64,000 nt of DNA, taken from contig OZ059900.1 in assembly GCA_964057225.1 (NCBI GenBank), positions 24,381,638-24,445,637 of the forward strand, in the 5' to 3' direction. A program made the translations under genes and the position numbers. Shown here piece by piece: positions 9,387 to 22,045 of the stretch. Under the pieces are notes generated by a model. The model ran no database searches, was not told where the DNA came from, and saw only the letters and a program-made list of their open reading frames with translations. This DNA is from Auanema rhodensis. Lineage: Eukaryota; Nematoda; Chromadorea; Rhabditida; Rhabditidae. Within the stretch, counting starts at the first letter, position 1. Each line of letters starts with the position of its first letter.

Positions 9387-12300
9387 CTTAATTTTCTAAC
9401 CCCTGTTTTTTTGTCGTGAAAGTGGAACTAGACGTTGTACGAACAATTTTGAGTTAGGTTTCATTGACATTGCATGAGTTTGAACACATGAAATCGTAAG
9501 TCAAAACCTTGTTTACAGCGAAATTTCCAAAAACTGGTTTTCCAGCATAATAAAATATTTCTCATGAGAAATACTGTGTTTTTGTATTTTTCTAGTGTTC
9601 AGCATGTAAAATGCTTCATTTCAGTATGTAACACGCTGAAACTTGTTGCATTTGACGACTCATATGAACAAAAATCGATTTAATCAATATTAGCCATAAG
9701 GGGCGTGCCCTCAGAATATGCTAATTTCCTTAATTTTCTAACCCCTGTTTTTTTGTCGTGAAAGTGGAACTAGACGTTGTACGAACAATTTTGAGCTAGG
9801 TTTCATTGACATTGCATGAGTTTGAACACATGAAATCGTAAGTCAAAACCTTGTTTACAGCGAAATTTCCAAAAACTGGTTTTCCAGCATAATAAAATAT
9901 TTCTCATGGGAAATACTGTGTTTTTGTATTTTTCTAGTGTTCAGCATGTAAAATGATTCATTTTAGTATGTAACACGCTGAAATTTGTTGCATTTGACGA
10001 CTCATATGAACAAAAATCGATTTAATCAATATTAGCCATAAGGGGCGTGCCCTCAGAATATGCTAATTTCCTTAATTTTCTAACCCCTGTTTTTTTGTCG
10101 TGAAAGTGGAACTAGACGTTGTACGAACAATTTTGAGCTAGGTTTCATTGACATTGCATGAGTTTGAACACATGAAATCGTAAGTCAAAACCTTGTTTAC
10201 AGCGAAATTTCCAAAAACTGGTTTTCCAGCATAATAAAATATTTCTCATGGGAAATACTGTGTTTTTGTATTTTTCTAGTGTTCAGCATGTAAAATGCTT
10301 CATTTTAGTATGTAACACGCTGAAATTCGTTGCATTTGACGACTCATATGAACAAAAATCGATTTAATCAATATTAGCCATAAGAGGCGTGCCCTCAGAA
10401 TATGCTAATTTCCTTAATTTTCTAACCCCTGTTTTTTTGTCGTGAAAGTGGAACTAGACGTTGTAGGAACAATTTTGAGCTAGGTTTCATTGACATTGCA
10501 TGAGTTTGAACACATGAAATCGTAAGTCAAAAACTTGTTTACAGCGAAATTTCCAAAAACTGGTTTTCCAGCATAATAAAATATTTCTCATGGGAAATAC
10601 TGTGTTTTTGTATTTTTCTAGTGTTCAGCATGTGAAATGCTTCATTTTAGTATGTAACACGCTGAAATTCGTTGCATTTGACGACTCATATGAACAAAAA
10701 TCGATTTAATCAATATTAGCCATAAGCTGCGTGCCCTCAGAATATGCTAATTTCCTTAATTTTCTAACCCCTGTTTTTTTGTCGTGAAAGTGGAACTAGA
10801 CGTTGTAGGAACAATTTTGAGCTAGGTTTCATTGACATTGCATGAGTTTGAACACATGAAATCGTAAGTCAAAACCTTGTTTACAGCGAAATTTCCAAAA
10901 ACTGGTTTTCCAGCATAATAAAATATTTCTCATGGGAAATACTGTGTTTTTGTATTTTTCTAGTGTTCAGCATGTAAAATGCTTCATTTTAGTATGTAAC
11001 ACGCTGAAATTCGTTGCATTTGACGACTCATATGAACAAAAATCGATTTAATCAATATTAGCCATAAGGGGCGTGCCCTCAGAATATGCTAATTTCCTTA
11101 ATTTTCTAACCCCTGTTTTTTTTGTCGTGAAAGTGGAACTAGACGTTGTAGGAACAATTTTGAGCTAGGTTTCATTGACATTGCATGAGTTTGAACACAT
11201 GAAATCGTAAGTCAAAACCTTGTTTACAGCGAAATTTCCAAAAACTGGTTTTCCAGCATAATAAAATATTTCTCATGGGAAATACTGTGTTTTTGTAATT
11301 TTATAGTGTTCAGCATGTAAAATGCTTCATTTTAGTATGTAACACGCTGAAATTAATTGCATTTGACGACTCATATGAACAAAAATCGATTTAATCAATA
11401 TTAGCCATAAGGGGCGTGCCCTCAGATTATGCTAATTTCCTTAATTTTCTAACCCCTGTTTTGTTGTCGTGAAAGTGGAACTAGACGTTGTAGGAACAAT
11501 TTTGAGCTAGGTTTCATTGACATTGCATGAGTTTGAACACATGAAATCGTAAGTCAAAACCTTGTTTACAGCGAAATTTCCAAAAACTGGTTTTCCAGCA
11601 TAATAAAATATTTCTCATGGGAAATACTGTGTTTTTGTATTTTTATAGTGTTCAGCATGTAAAATGTTTCATTTTAGTATGTAACACGCTGAAATTCGTT
11701 GCATTTGACGACTCATATGAACAAAAATCGATTTAATCAATATAAGCCATAAAGGGCGTGCCCTCAGAATCTGCTAATTTCCTTAATTTTCTAACCCCTG
11801 TTTTTTTGTCGTGAAAGTGGAACTAGACGTTGTAGGAACAATTTTGAGCTAGATTTCATTGACATTGCATGAGTTTGAACACATGAAATCGTAAGTCAAA
11901 ACCTTGTTTACAGCGAAATTTCCAAAAACTCGTTTTCCAGCATAATAAAATATTTCTCATGGGAAATACTGTGTTTTTGTATTTTTTTAGTGTTCAGCAT
12001 GTAAAATGCTTCATTTTAGTATGTGACACGCTGAAATTAATTGCATTTGACGACTCATATGAACAAAAATCGATTTAATCAATATTAGCCATAAGGGGCG
12101 TGCCCTCAGATTATGCTAATTTCCTCAATTTTCTAACCCCTGTTTTTTTGTCGTGAAAGTGGAACTAGACGTTGTACGAACAATTTTGAGCTAGGTTTCA
12201 TTGACATTGCATGAGTTTGAACACATGAAATCGTAAGTCAAAACCTTGTTTACAGCGAAATTTCCAAAAACTGGTTTTCCAGCATAATAAAATATTTCTC

Positions 12301-13149
12301 ATGGGAAATACTGTGTTTTTGTATTTTTCTAGTGTTCAGCATGTGAAATGCTTCATTTTAGTATGTAACACGCTGAAATTCGTTGCATTTGACGACTCAT
12401 ATGAACAAAAATCGATTTAATCAATATTAGCCATAAGGGGCGTGCCCTCAGAATATGCTAATTTCCTTAATTTTCTAACCCCTGTTTTTTTGTCGTGAAA
12501 GTGGAACTAGACGTTGTAGGAACAATTTTGAGCTAGGTTTCATTGACATTGCATGAGTTTGAACACATGAAATCGTAAGTCAAAACCTTGTTTACAGCGA
12601 AATTTCCAAAAACTGGTTTTCCAGCATAATAAAATATTTCTCATGGGAAATACTGTGTTTTTGTATTTTTCTAGTGTTCAGCATGTAAAATGCTTCATTT
12701 TAGTATGTGACACGCTGAAATTAATTGCATTTGACGACTCATATGAACAAAAATCGATTTAATCAATATTAGCCATAAGAGGCGTGCCCTCAGAATATGC
12801 TAATTTCCTTAATTTTCTAACCCCTGTTTTTTTGTCGTGAAAGTGGAACTAGACGTTGTAGGAACAATTTTGAGCTAGGTTTCATTGACATTGCATGAGT
12901 TTGAACACATGAAATCGTAAGTCAAAACCTTGTTTACAGCGAAATTTCCAAAAACTGGTTTTCCAGCATAATAAAATATTTCTCATGGGAAATACTGTGT
13001 TTTTGTATTTTTCTAGTGTTCAGCATGTAAAATGTTTCATTTTAGTATGTAACACGCTGAAATTCGTTGCATTTGACGACTCATATGAACAAAAATCGAT
13101 TTAATCAATATTAGCCATAAGGGGCGTGCCCTCAGAATATGCTAATTTC
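9387..13149 (+). repeat. Diverged monomer zone without clear HOR (11 monomers)
   Basis: These monomers carry many private changes. Examples are GAGTTAGG with GAAACTTG (9387), AAAATGATTC (9729), AAGCTGCG (10413), GTAATTTTATAG with GAAATTAATTG and CAGATTATG (11097), GTTTTGTTG with AAAGGGCG and GAATCTGC (11440), CTAGATTTC, ACTCG and TGTGACACG (11782), and a CTCAATT start (12124). GAAATTAATTG recurs at 11097, 11782 and 12466, so some local exchange has occurred, but no repeated order is obvious. This is the least homogenised part of the window. Confidence 0.75.
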
Positions 13150-14517
13150 CTTAATTTTCTAACCCCTGTTTTTTTTGTCGTGAAAGTGGAACTAGACGTT
13201 GTAGGAACAATTTTGAGCTAGGTTTCATTGACATTGCATGAGTTTGAACACATGAAATCGTAAGTCAAAACCTTGTTTACAGCGAAATTTCCAAAAACTG
13301 GTTTTCCAGCATAATAAAATATTTCTCATGGGAAATACTGTGTTTTTGTATTTTTATAGTGTTCAGCATGTAAAATGCTTCATTTTAGTATGTAACACGC
13401 TGAAATTCGTTGCATTTGACGACTCATATGAACAAAAATCGATTTAATCAATATTAGCCATAAGAGGCGTGCCCTCAGAATATGCTAATTTCCTTAATTT
13501 TCTAACCCCTGTTTTTTGTCGTGAAAGTGGAACTAGACGTTGTAGGAACAATTTTGAGCTAGGTTTCATTGACATTGCATGAGTTTGAACACATGAAATC
13601 GTAAGTCAAAACCTTGTTTACAGCGAAATTTCCAAAAACTGGTTTTCCAGCATAATAAAATATTTCTCATGGGAAATACTGTGTTTTTGTATTTTTATAG
13701 TGTTCAGCATGTAAAATGCTTCATTTTAGTATGTAACACGCTGAAATTCGTTGCATTTGACGACTCATATGAACAAAAATCGATTTAATCAATATTAGCC
13801 ATAAGAGGCGTGCCCTCAGAATATGCTAATTTCCTTAATTTTCTAACCCCTGTTTTTTTGTCGTGAAAGTGGAACTAGACGTTGTAGGAACAATTTTGAG
13901 CTAGGTTTCATTGACATTGCATGAGTTTGAACACATGAAATCGTAAGTCAAAAACTTGTTTACAGCGAAATTTCCAAAAACTGGTTTTCCAGCATAATAA
14001 AATATTTCTCATGGGAAATACTGTGTTTTTGTATTTTTCTAGTGTTCAGCATGTGAAATGCTTCATTTTAGTATGTAACACGCTGAAATTCGTTGCATTT
14101 GACGACTCATATGAACAAAAATCGATTTAATCAATATTAGCCATAAGGGGCGTGCCCTCAGAATATGCTAATTTCCTAAATTTTCTAACCCCTGTTTTTT
14201 TGTCGTGAAAGTGGAACTAGACGTTGTACGAACAATTTTGAGCTAGGTTTCATTGACATTGCATGAGTTTGAACACATGAAATCGTAAGTCAAAACCTTG
14301 TTTACAGCGAAATTTCCAAAACCTGGTTTTCCAGCATAATAAAATATTTCTCATGGGAAATACTGTGTTTTTGTATTTTTCTAGTGTTCAGCATGTAAAA
14401 TGCTTCATTTTAGTATGTAACACGCTGAAATTCGTTGCATTTGACGACTCATATGAACAAAAATCGATTTAATCAATATTAGCCATAAGGGGCGTGCCCT
14501 CAGAATATGCTAATTTC
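13150..14517 (+). repeat. 4-monomer HOR, copy 1 (1,368 bp)
   Basis: The order is: an 8-T monomer with C206A and G315A (13150); a 6-T monomer with C206A and G315A (13493); a monomer with AAAAACTTG and GTGAAATGC (13834); a CTAAAT-start monomer with GTACGAAC and AAACCTGG (14176). The set returns at 14518 and 17600, and in part at 16575. Confidence 0.85.
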
Positions 14518-15890
14518 CTTAATTTTCTAACCCCTGTTTTTTTTTTTTTATCGTGAAAGTGGAACTAGACGTTGTAGGAACAATTTTGAGCTAGGTTTCA
14601 TTGACATTGCATGAGTTTGAACACATGAAATCGTAAGTCAAAACCTTGTTTACAGCGAAATTTCCAAAAACTGGTTTTCCAGCATAATAAAATATTTCTC
14701 ATGGGAAATACTGTGTTTTTGTATTTTTATAGTGTTCAGCATGTAAAATGCTTCATTTTAGTATGTAACACGCTGAAATTCGTTGCATTTGACGACTCAT
14801 ATGAACAAAAATCGATTTAATCAATATTAGCCATAAGAGGCGTGCCCTCAGAATATGCTAATTTCCTTAATTTTCTAACCCCTGTTTTTTGTCGTGAAAG
14901 TGGAACTAGACGTTGTAGGAACAATTTTGAGCTAGGTTTCATTGACATTGCATGAGTTTGAACACATGAAATCGTAAGTCAAAACCTTGTTTACAGCGAA
15001 ATTTCCAAAAACTGGTTTTCCAGCATAATAAAATATTTCTCATGGGAAATACTGTGTTTTTGTATTTTTATAGTGTTCAGCATGTAAAATGCTTCATTTT
15101 AGTATGTAACACGCTGAAATTCGTTGCATTTGACGACTCATATGAACAAAAATCGATTTAATCAATATTAGCCATAAGAGGCGTGCCCTCAGAATATGCT
15201 AATTTCCTTAATTTTCTAACCCCTGTTTTTTTGTCGTGAAAGTGGAACTAGACGTTGTAGGAACAATTTTGAGCTAGGTTTCATTGACATTGCATGAGTT
15301 TGAACACATGAAATCGTAAGTCAAAAACTTGTTTACAGCGAAATTTCCAAAAACTGGTTTTCCAGCATAATAAAATATTTCTCATGGGAAATACTGTGTT
15401 TTTGTATTTTTCTAGTGTTCAGCATGTGAAATGCTTCATTTTAGTATGTAACACGCTGAAATTCGTTGCATTTGACGACTCATATGAACAAAAATCGATT
15501 TAATCAATATTAGCCATAAGGGGCGTGCCCTCAGAATATGCTAATTTCCTAAATTTTCTAACCCCTGTTTTTTTGTCGTGAAAGTGGAACTAGACGTTGT
15601 ACGAACAATTTTGAGCTAGGTTTCATTGACATTGCATGAGTTTGAACACATGAAATCGTAAGTCAAAACCTTGTTTACAGCGAAATTTCCAAAACCTGGT
15701 TTTCCAGCATAATAAAATATTTCTCATGGGAAATACTGTGTTTTTGTATTTTTCTAGTGTTCAGCATGTAAAATGCTTCATTTTAGTATGTAACACGCTG
15801 AAATTCGTTGCATTTGACGACTCATATGAACAAAAATCGATTTAATCAATATTAGCCATAAGGGGCGTGCCCTCAGAATATGCTAATTTC
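14518..15890 (+). repeat. 4-monomer HOR, copy 2, with expanded T-tract
   Basis: This has the same four types as 13150-14517. The first monomer (14518-14865) is 348 bp because its T-tract is 13 T followed by A, in place of 7 T and G (T run at 14537-14549). It is followed by the 6-T type (14866), the AAAAACTTG/GTGAAATGC type (15207) and the CTAAAT/AAACCTGG type (15549). Confidence 0.85.
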
Positions 15891-17599
15891 CTTAATTTTC
15901 TAACCCCTGTTTTTTTGTCGTGAAAGTGGAACTAGACGTTGTACGAACAATTTTGAGCTAGGTTTCATTGACATTGCATGAGTTTGAACACATGAAATCG
16001 TAAGTCAAAACCTTGTTTACAGCGAAAATTCCAAAAACTGGTTTTCCAGCATAATAAAATATTTCTCATGGGAAATACTGTGTTTTTGTATTTTTCTAGT
16101 GTTCAGCATGTAAAATGCTTCATTTTAGTATGTAACACGCTGAAATTCGTTGCATTTGACGACTCATATGAACAAAAATCGATTTAATCAATATTAGCCA
16201 TAAGGGGCGTGCCCTCAGAATATGCTAATTTCCTTAATTTTCTAACCCCTGTTTTTTTGTCGTGAAAGTGGAATTAGACGTTGTAGGAACAATTTTGAGC
16301 TAGGTTTCATTGACATTGCATGAGTTTGAACACATGAAATCGTAAGTCAAAACCTTGTTTACAGCGAAATTTCCAAAAACTGGTTTTCCAGCATAATAAA
16401 ATATTTCTCATGGGAAATACTGTGTTTTTGTATTTTTCTAGTGTTCAGCATGTAAAATACTCCATTATAGTATGTAACACGCTGAAATTCGTTGCATTTG
16501 ACGACTCATATGAACAAAAATCGATTTAATCAATATAAGCCATAAGGGGCGTGCCCTCAGAATATGCTAATTTCCTTAATTTTCTAACCCCTGTTTTTTG
16601 TCGTGAAAGTGGAACTAGACGTTGTAGGAACAATTTTGAGCTAGGTTTCATTGACATTGCATGAGTTTGAACACATGAAATCGTAAGTCAAAACCTTGTT
16701 TACAGCGAAATTTCCAAAAACTGGTTTTCCAGCATAATAAAATATTTCTCATGGGAAATACTGTGTTTTTGTATTTTTATAGTGTTCAGCATGTAAAATG
16801 TTTCATTTTAGTATGTAACACGCTGAAATTCGTTGCATTTGACGACTCATATGAACAAAAATCGATTTAATCAATATTAGCCATAAGAGGCGTGCCCTCA
16901 GAATATGCTAATTTCCTTAATTTTCTAACCCCTGTTTTTTTGTCGTGAAAGTGGAACTAGACGTTGTAGGAACAATTTTGAGCTAGGTTTCATTGACATT
17001 GCATGAGTTTGAACACATGAAATCGTAAGTCAAAAACTTGTTTACAGCGAAATTTCCAAAAACTGGTTTTCCAGCATAATAAAATATTTCTCATGGGAAA
17101 TACTGTGTTTTTGTATTTTTCTAGTGTTCAGCATGTGAAATGCTTCATTTTAGTATGTAACACGCTGAAATTCGTTGCATTTGACGACTCATATGAACAA
17201 AAATCGATTTAATCAATATTAGCCATAAGGGGCGTGCCCTCAGAATATGCTAATTTCCTAAATTTTCTAACCCCTGTTTTTTTGTCGTGAAAGTGGAACT
17301 AGACGTTGTACGAACAATTTTGAGCTAGGTTTCATTGACATTGCATGAGTTTGAACACATGAAATCGTAAGTCAAAACCTTGTTTACAGCGAAATTTCCA
17401 AAACCTGGTTTTCCAGCATAATAAAATATTTCTCATGGGAAATACTGTGTTTTTGTATTTTTCTAGTGTTCAGCATGTAAAATGCTTCATTTTAGTATGT
17501 AACACGCTGAAATTCGTTGCATTTGACGACTCATATGAACAAAAATCGATTTAATCAATATTAGCCATAAGGGGCGTGCCCTCAGAATATGCTAATTTC
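15891..17599 (+). repeat. Interruption and incomplete 4-monomer HOR
   Basis: Two foreign monomers come first: 15891 (GTACGAAC with GCGAAAATTCC) and 16233 (C42T, ACTCCATTATAG, T305A). The latter is the type otherwise found at 2394 and 5005. Then come three of the four HOR types: 6-T with C206A and AAAATGTTTC (16575), AAAAACTTG/GTGAAATGC (16916) and CTAAAT/AAACCTGG (17258). The first HOR member has been replaced here. Confidence 0.78.
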
Positions 17600-18967
17600 C
17601 TTAATTTTCTAACCCCTGTTTTTTTTGTCGTGAAAGTGGAACTAGACGTTGTAGGAACAATTTTGAGCTAGGTTTCATTGACATTGCATGAGTTTGAACA
17701 CATGAAATCGTAAGTCAAAACCTTGTTTACAGCGAAATTTCCAAAAACTGGTTTTCCAGCATAATAAAATATTTCTCATGGGAAATACTGTGTTTTTGTA
17801 TTTTTATAGTGTTCAGCATGTAAAATGCTTCATTTTAGTATGTAACACGCTGAAATTCGTTGCATTTGACGACTCATATGAACAAAAATCGATTTAATCA
17901 ATATTAGCCATAAGAGGCGTGCCCTCAGAATATGCTAATTTCCTTAATTTTCTAACCCCTGTTTTTTGTCGTGAAAGTGGAACTAGACGTTGTAGGAACA
18001 ATTTTGAGCTAGGTTTCATTGACATTGCATGAGTTTGAACACATGAAATCGTAAGTCAAAACCTTGTTTACAGCGAAATTTCCAAAAACTGGTTTTCCAG
18101 CATAATAAAATATTTCTCATGGGAAATACTGTGTTTTTGTATTTTTATAGTGTTCAGCATGTAAAATGCTTCATTTTAGTATGTAACACGCTGAAATTCG
18201 TTGCATTTGACGACTCATATGAACAAAAATCGATTTAATCAATATTAGCCATAAGAGGCGTGCCCTCAGAATATGCTAATTTCCTTAATTTTCTAACCCC
18301 TGTTTTTTTGTCGTGAAAGTGGAACTAGACGTTGTAGGAACAATTTTGAGCTAGGTTTCATTGACATTGCATGAGTTTGAACACATGAAATCGTAAGTCA
18401 AAAACTTGTTTACAGCGAAATTTCCAAAAACTGGTTTTCCAGCATAATAAAATATTTCTCATGGGAAATACTGTGTTTTTGTATTTTTCTAGTGTTCAGC
18501 ATGTGAAATGCTTCATTTTAGTATGTAACACGCTGAAATTCGTTGCATTTGACGACTCATACGAACAAAAATCGATTTAATCAATATTAGCCATAAGGGG
18601 CGTGCCCTCAGAATATGCTAATTTCCTAAATTTTCTAACCCCTGTTTTTTTGTCGTGAAAGTGGAACTAGACGTTGTACGAACAATTTTGAGCTAGGTTT
18701 CATTGACATTGCATGAGTTTGAACACATGAAATCGTAAGTCAAAACCTTGTTTACAGCGAAATTTCCAAAACCTGGTTTTCCAGCATAATAAAATATTTC
18801 TCATGGGAAATACTGTGTTTTTGTATTTTTCTAGTGTTCAGCATGTAAAATGCTTCATTTTAGTATGTAACACGCTGAAATTCGTTGCATTTGACGACTC
18901 ATATGAACAAAAATCGATTTAATCAATATTAGCCATAAGGGGCGTGCCCTCAGAATATGCTAATTTC
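17600..18967 (+). repeat. 4-monomer HOR, further full copy (1,368 bp)
   Basis: Monomers 17600 (8-T), 17943 (6-T), 18284 (AAAAACTTG with GTGAAATGC) and 18626 (CTAAAT with AAACCTGG) match 13150-14517 closely at an offset of 4,450 bp. A private change, CATACG for CATATG, marks the 18284 monomer. Confidence 0.85.
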
Positions 18968-19993
18968 CTTAATTTTCTAACCCCTGTTTTTTTGTCGTGA
19001 AAGTGGAACTAGACGTTGTACGAACAATTTTGAGCTAGGTTTCATTGACATTGCATGAGTTTGAACACATGAAATCGTAAGTCAAAACCTTGTTTACAGC
19101 GAAAATTCCAAAAACTGGTTTTCCAGCATAATAAAATATTTCTCATGGGAAATACTGTGTTTTTGTATTTTTCTAGTGTTCAGCATGTAAAATGCTTCAT
19201 TTTAGTATGTAACACGCTGAAATTCGTTGCATTTGACGACTCATATGAACAAAAATCGATTTAATCAATATTAGCCATAAGGGGCGTGCCCTCAGAATAT
19301 GCTAATTTCCTTAATTTTCTAACCCCTGTTTTTTTGTCGTGAAAGTGGAACTAGACGTTGTACGAACAATTTTGAGCTAGGTTTCATTGACATTGCATGA
19401 GTTTGAACACATGAAATCGTAAGTCAAAACCTTGTTTACAGCGAAAATTCCAAAAACTGGTTTTCCAGCATAATAAAATATTTCTCATGGGAAATACTGT
19501 GTTTTTGTATTTTTCTAGTGTTCAGCATGTAAAATACTTCATTTTAGTATGTAACACGCTGAAATTCGTTGCATTTGACGACTCATATGAACAAAAATCG
19601 ATTTAATCAATATTAGCCATAAGGGGCGTGCCCTCAGAATATGCTAATTTCCTAAATTTTCTAACCCCTGTTTTTTTGTCGTGAAAGTGGAACCAGACGT
19701 TGTACGAACAATTTTGAGCTAGGTTTCATTGACATTGCATGAGTTTGAACACATGAAATCGTATGTCAAAACCTTGTTTACAGCGAAATTTCCAAAAACT
19801 GGTTTTCCAGCATAATAAAATATTTCTCATGGGAAATACTGTGTTTTTGTATTTTTCTAGTGTTCAGCATGTAAAATGCTTCATTTTAGTATGTAACACG
19901 CTGAAATTCGTTGCATTTGACGACTCATATGAACAAAAATCGATTTAATCAATATTAGCCATAAGGGGCGTGCCCTCAGAATATGCTAATTTC
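18968..19993 (+). repeat. Transition monomers (3) before the 6-monomer duplication
   Basis: 18968 and 19310 share GTACGAAC and GCGAAAATTCC; 19310 also has AAAATAC. 19652 begins CTAAAT and has GGAACCAG and GTATGTC. The A113T change in 19652 creates an ATG that opens a 61-codon frame at 19763-19948. I regard that frame as a chance product of the satellite. Confidence 0.8.
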
Positions 19994-22045
19994 CTAAATT
20001 TTCTAACCCCTGTTTTTTTGTCGTGAAAGTGGAACCAGACGTTGTACGAACAATTTTGAGCTAGGTTTCATTGACATTGCATGAGTTTGAACACATGAAA
20101 TCGTATGTCAAAACCTTGTTTACAGCGAAATTTCCAAAAACTGGTTTTCCAGCATAATAAAATATTTCTCATGGGAAATACTGTGTTTTTGTATTTTTCT
20201 AGTGTTCAGCATGTAAAATGCTTCATTTAAGTATGTAACACGCTGAAATTCGTTGCATTTGACGACTCATATGAACAAAAATCGATTTAATCAATATTAG
20301 CCATAAGGGGCGTGCCCTCAGAATATGCTAATTTCCTTAATTTTCTAACCCCTGTTTTTTTGTCGTGAAAGTGGAACTAGACGTTGTACGAACAATTTTG
20401 AGCTAGGTTTCATTGACATTGCATGAGTTTGAACACATGAAATCGTAAGTCAAAACCTTGTTTACAGCGAAAATTCCAAAAACTGGTTTTCCAGCATAAT
20501 AAAATATTTCTCATGGGAAATACTGTGTTTTTGTATTTTTCTAGTGTTCAGCATGTAAAATGCTTCATTTCAGTATGTAACACGCTGAAATTCGTTGCAT
20601 TTGACTACTCATATGAACAAAAATCGATTTAATCAATATTAGCCATAAGGGGCGTGCCCTCAGAATATGCTAATTTCCTTAATTTTCTAACCCCTGTTTT
20701 TTTGTCGTGAAAGTGGAACTAGACGTTGTACAAACAATTTTGAGCTAGGTTTCATTGACATTGCATGAGTTTGAACACATGAAATCGTAAGTCAAAACCT
20801 TGTTTACAGCGAAATTTCCAAAAACTGGTTTTCCAGCATAATAAAATATTTCTCATGAGAAATACTGTGTTTTTGTATTTTTCTAGTGTTCAGCATGTAA
20901 AATGCTTCATTTTAGTATGTAACACGATGAAATTCGTTGCATTTGACGACTCATATGAACAAAAATCGATTTAATCAATATTAGCCATAAGGGGCGTGCC
21001 CTCAGAATATGCTGATTTCATTAATTTTCTAACCCCCGTTTTTTTGTCGTGAAAGTGGAACTAGACGTTGAAGGAACAATTTTGAGCTAGGTTTCATTGA
21101 CATTGCATGAGTTTGAACACATGAAATCGTAAGTCAAAACCTTGTTTACAGCGAAATTTCCAAAAACTGGTTTTCCAGCATAATAAAATATTTCTCATGG
21201 GAAATACTGTGTTTTTGTATTTTTCTACTGTTCAGCATGTAAAATGTTTCATTTTAGTATTTAACACGCTGAAATTCGTTGCATTTGACGACTCATATGA
21301 ACAAAAATCGATTTAATCAATATTAGCCATAAGGGGCGTGCCCTCAGAATATGCTAATTTCCTTAATTTTCTAACCCCTGTTTTTTTGTCGTGAAAGTGG
21401 AAACAGACGTTGTACAAACAATTTTGAGCTAGGTTTCATTGACATTGCATGAGTTTGAACACATGAAATCGTAAGTCAAAACCTTGTTTACAGCGAAATT
21501 TCCAAAAACTGGTTTTCCAGCATAATAAAATATTTCTCATGAGAAATACTGTGTTTTTGTATTTTTCTAGTGTTCAGCATGTAAAATGCTTCATTTTAGT
21601 ATGTAACACGATGAAATTCGTTGCATTTGACGACTCATATGAACAAAAATCGATTTAATCAATATTAGCCATAAGGGGCGTGCCCTCAGAATATGCTAAT
21701 TTCATTAATTTTCTAACCCCTGTTTTTTTGTCGTGAAAGTGGAACTAGACGTTGTAGGAACAATTTTGAGCTAGGTTTCATTGACATTGCATGAGTTTGA
21801 ACACATGAAAGCGTAAGTCAAAACCTTGTTTACAGCGAAATTTCCAAAAACTGGTTTTCCAGCATAATAAAATATTTCTCATGGGAAATACTGTGTTTTT
21901 GTATTTTTCTAGTGTTCAGCATGTAAAATGCTTCATTTTAGTATGTAACACGCTGAAATTCGTTGCATTTGACGACTCATATGAACAAAAATCGATTTAA
22001 TCAATATTAGCCATAAGGGGCGTGCCCTCAGAATATGCTAATTTC
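19994..22045 (+). repeat. 6-monomer HOR unit, copy 1 (2,052 bp)
   Basis: Monomers: 19994 (CTAAAT, GGAACCAG, GTATGTC, CATTTAAG); 20336 (GCGAAAATTCC, CATTTCAG, G271T); 20678 (GTACAAAC, CATGAGAAA, CACGATG); 21020 (ATTAAT start, CCCCCG, GTTGAAGG, TCTACTG, TATTTAAC); 21362 (GGAAACAG, GTACAAAC, CATGAGAAA, CACGATG); 21704 (ATTAAT start, GAAAGCG). The GTACAAAC, C1A, C250A and G271T alleles make their first appearance in the window here. Confidence 0.88.

Noticed and set aside
19763-19948. 61-codon ATG-initiated ORF (+ strand)
   Set aside because: It lies wholly inside a satellite monomer. The frame exists in all monomers without an ATG, and only the A113T change supplies one. It has no recognisable domain, and a sister copy is broken at codon 42.
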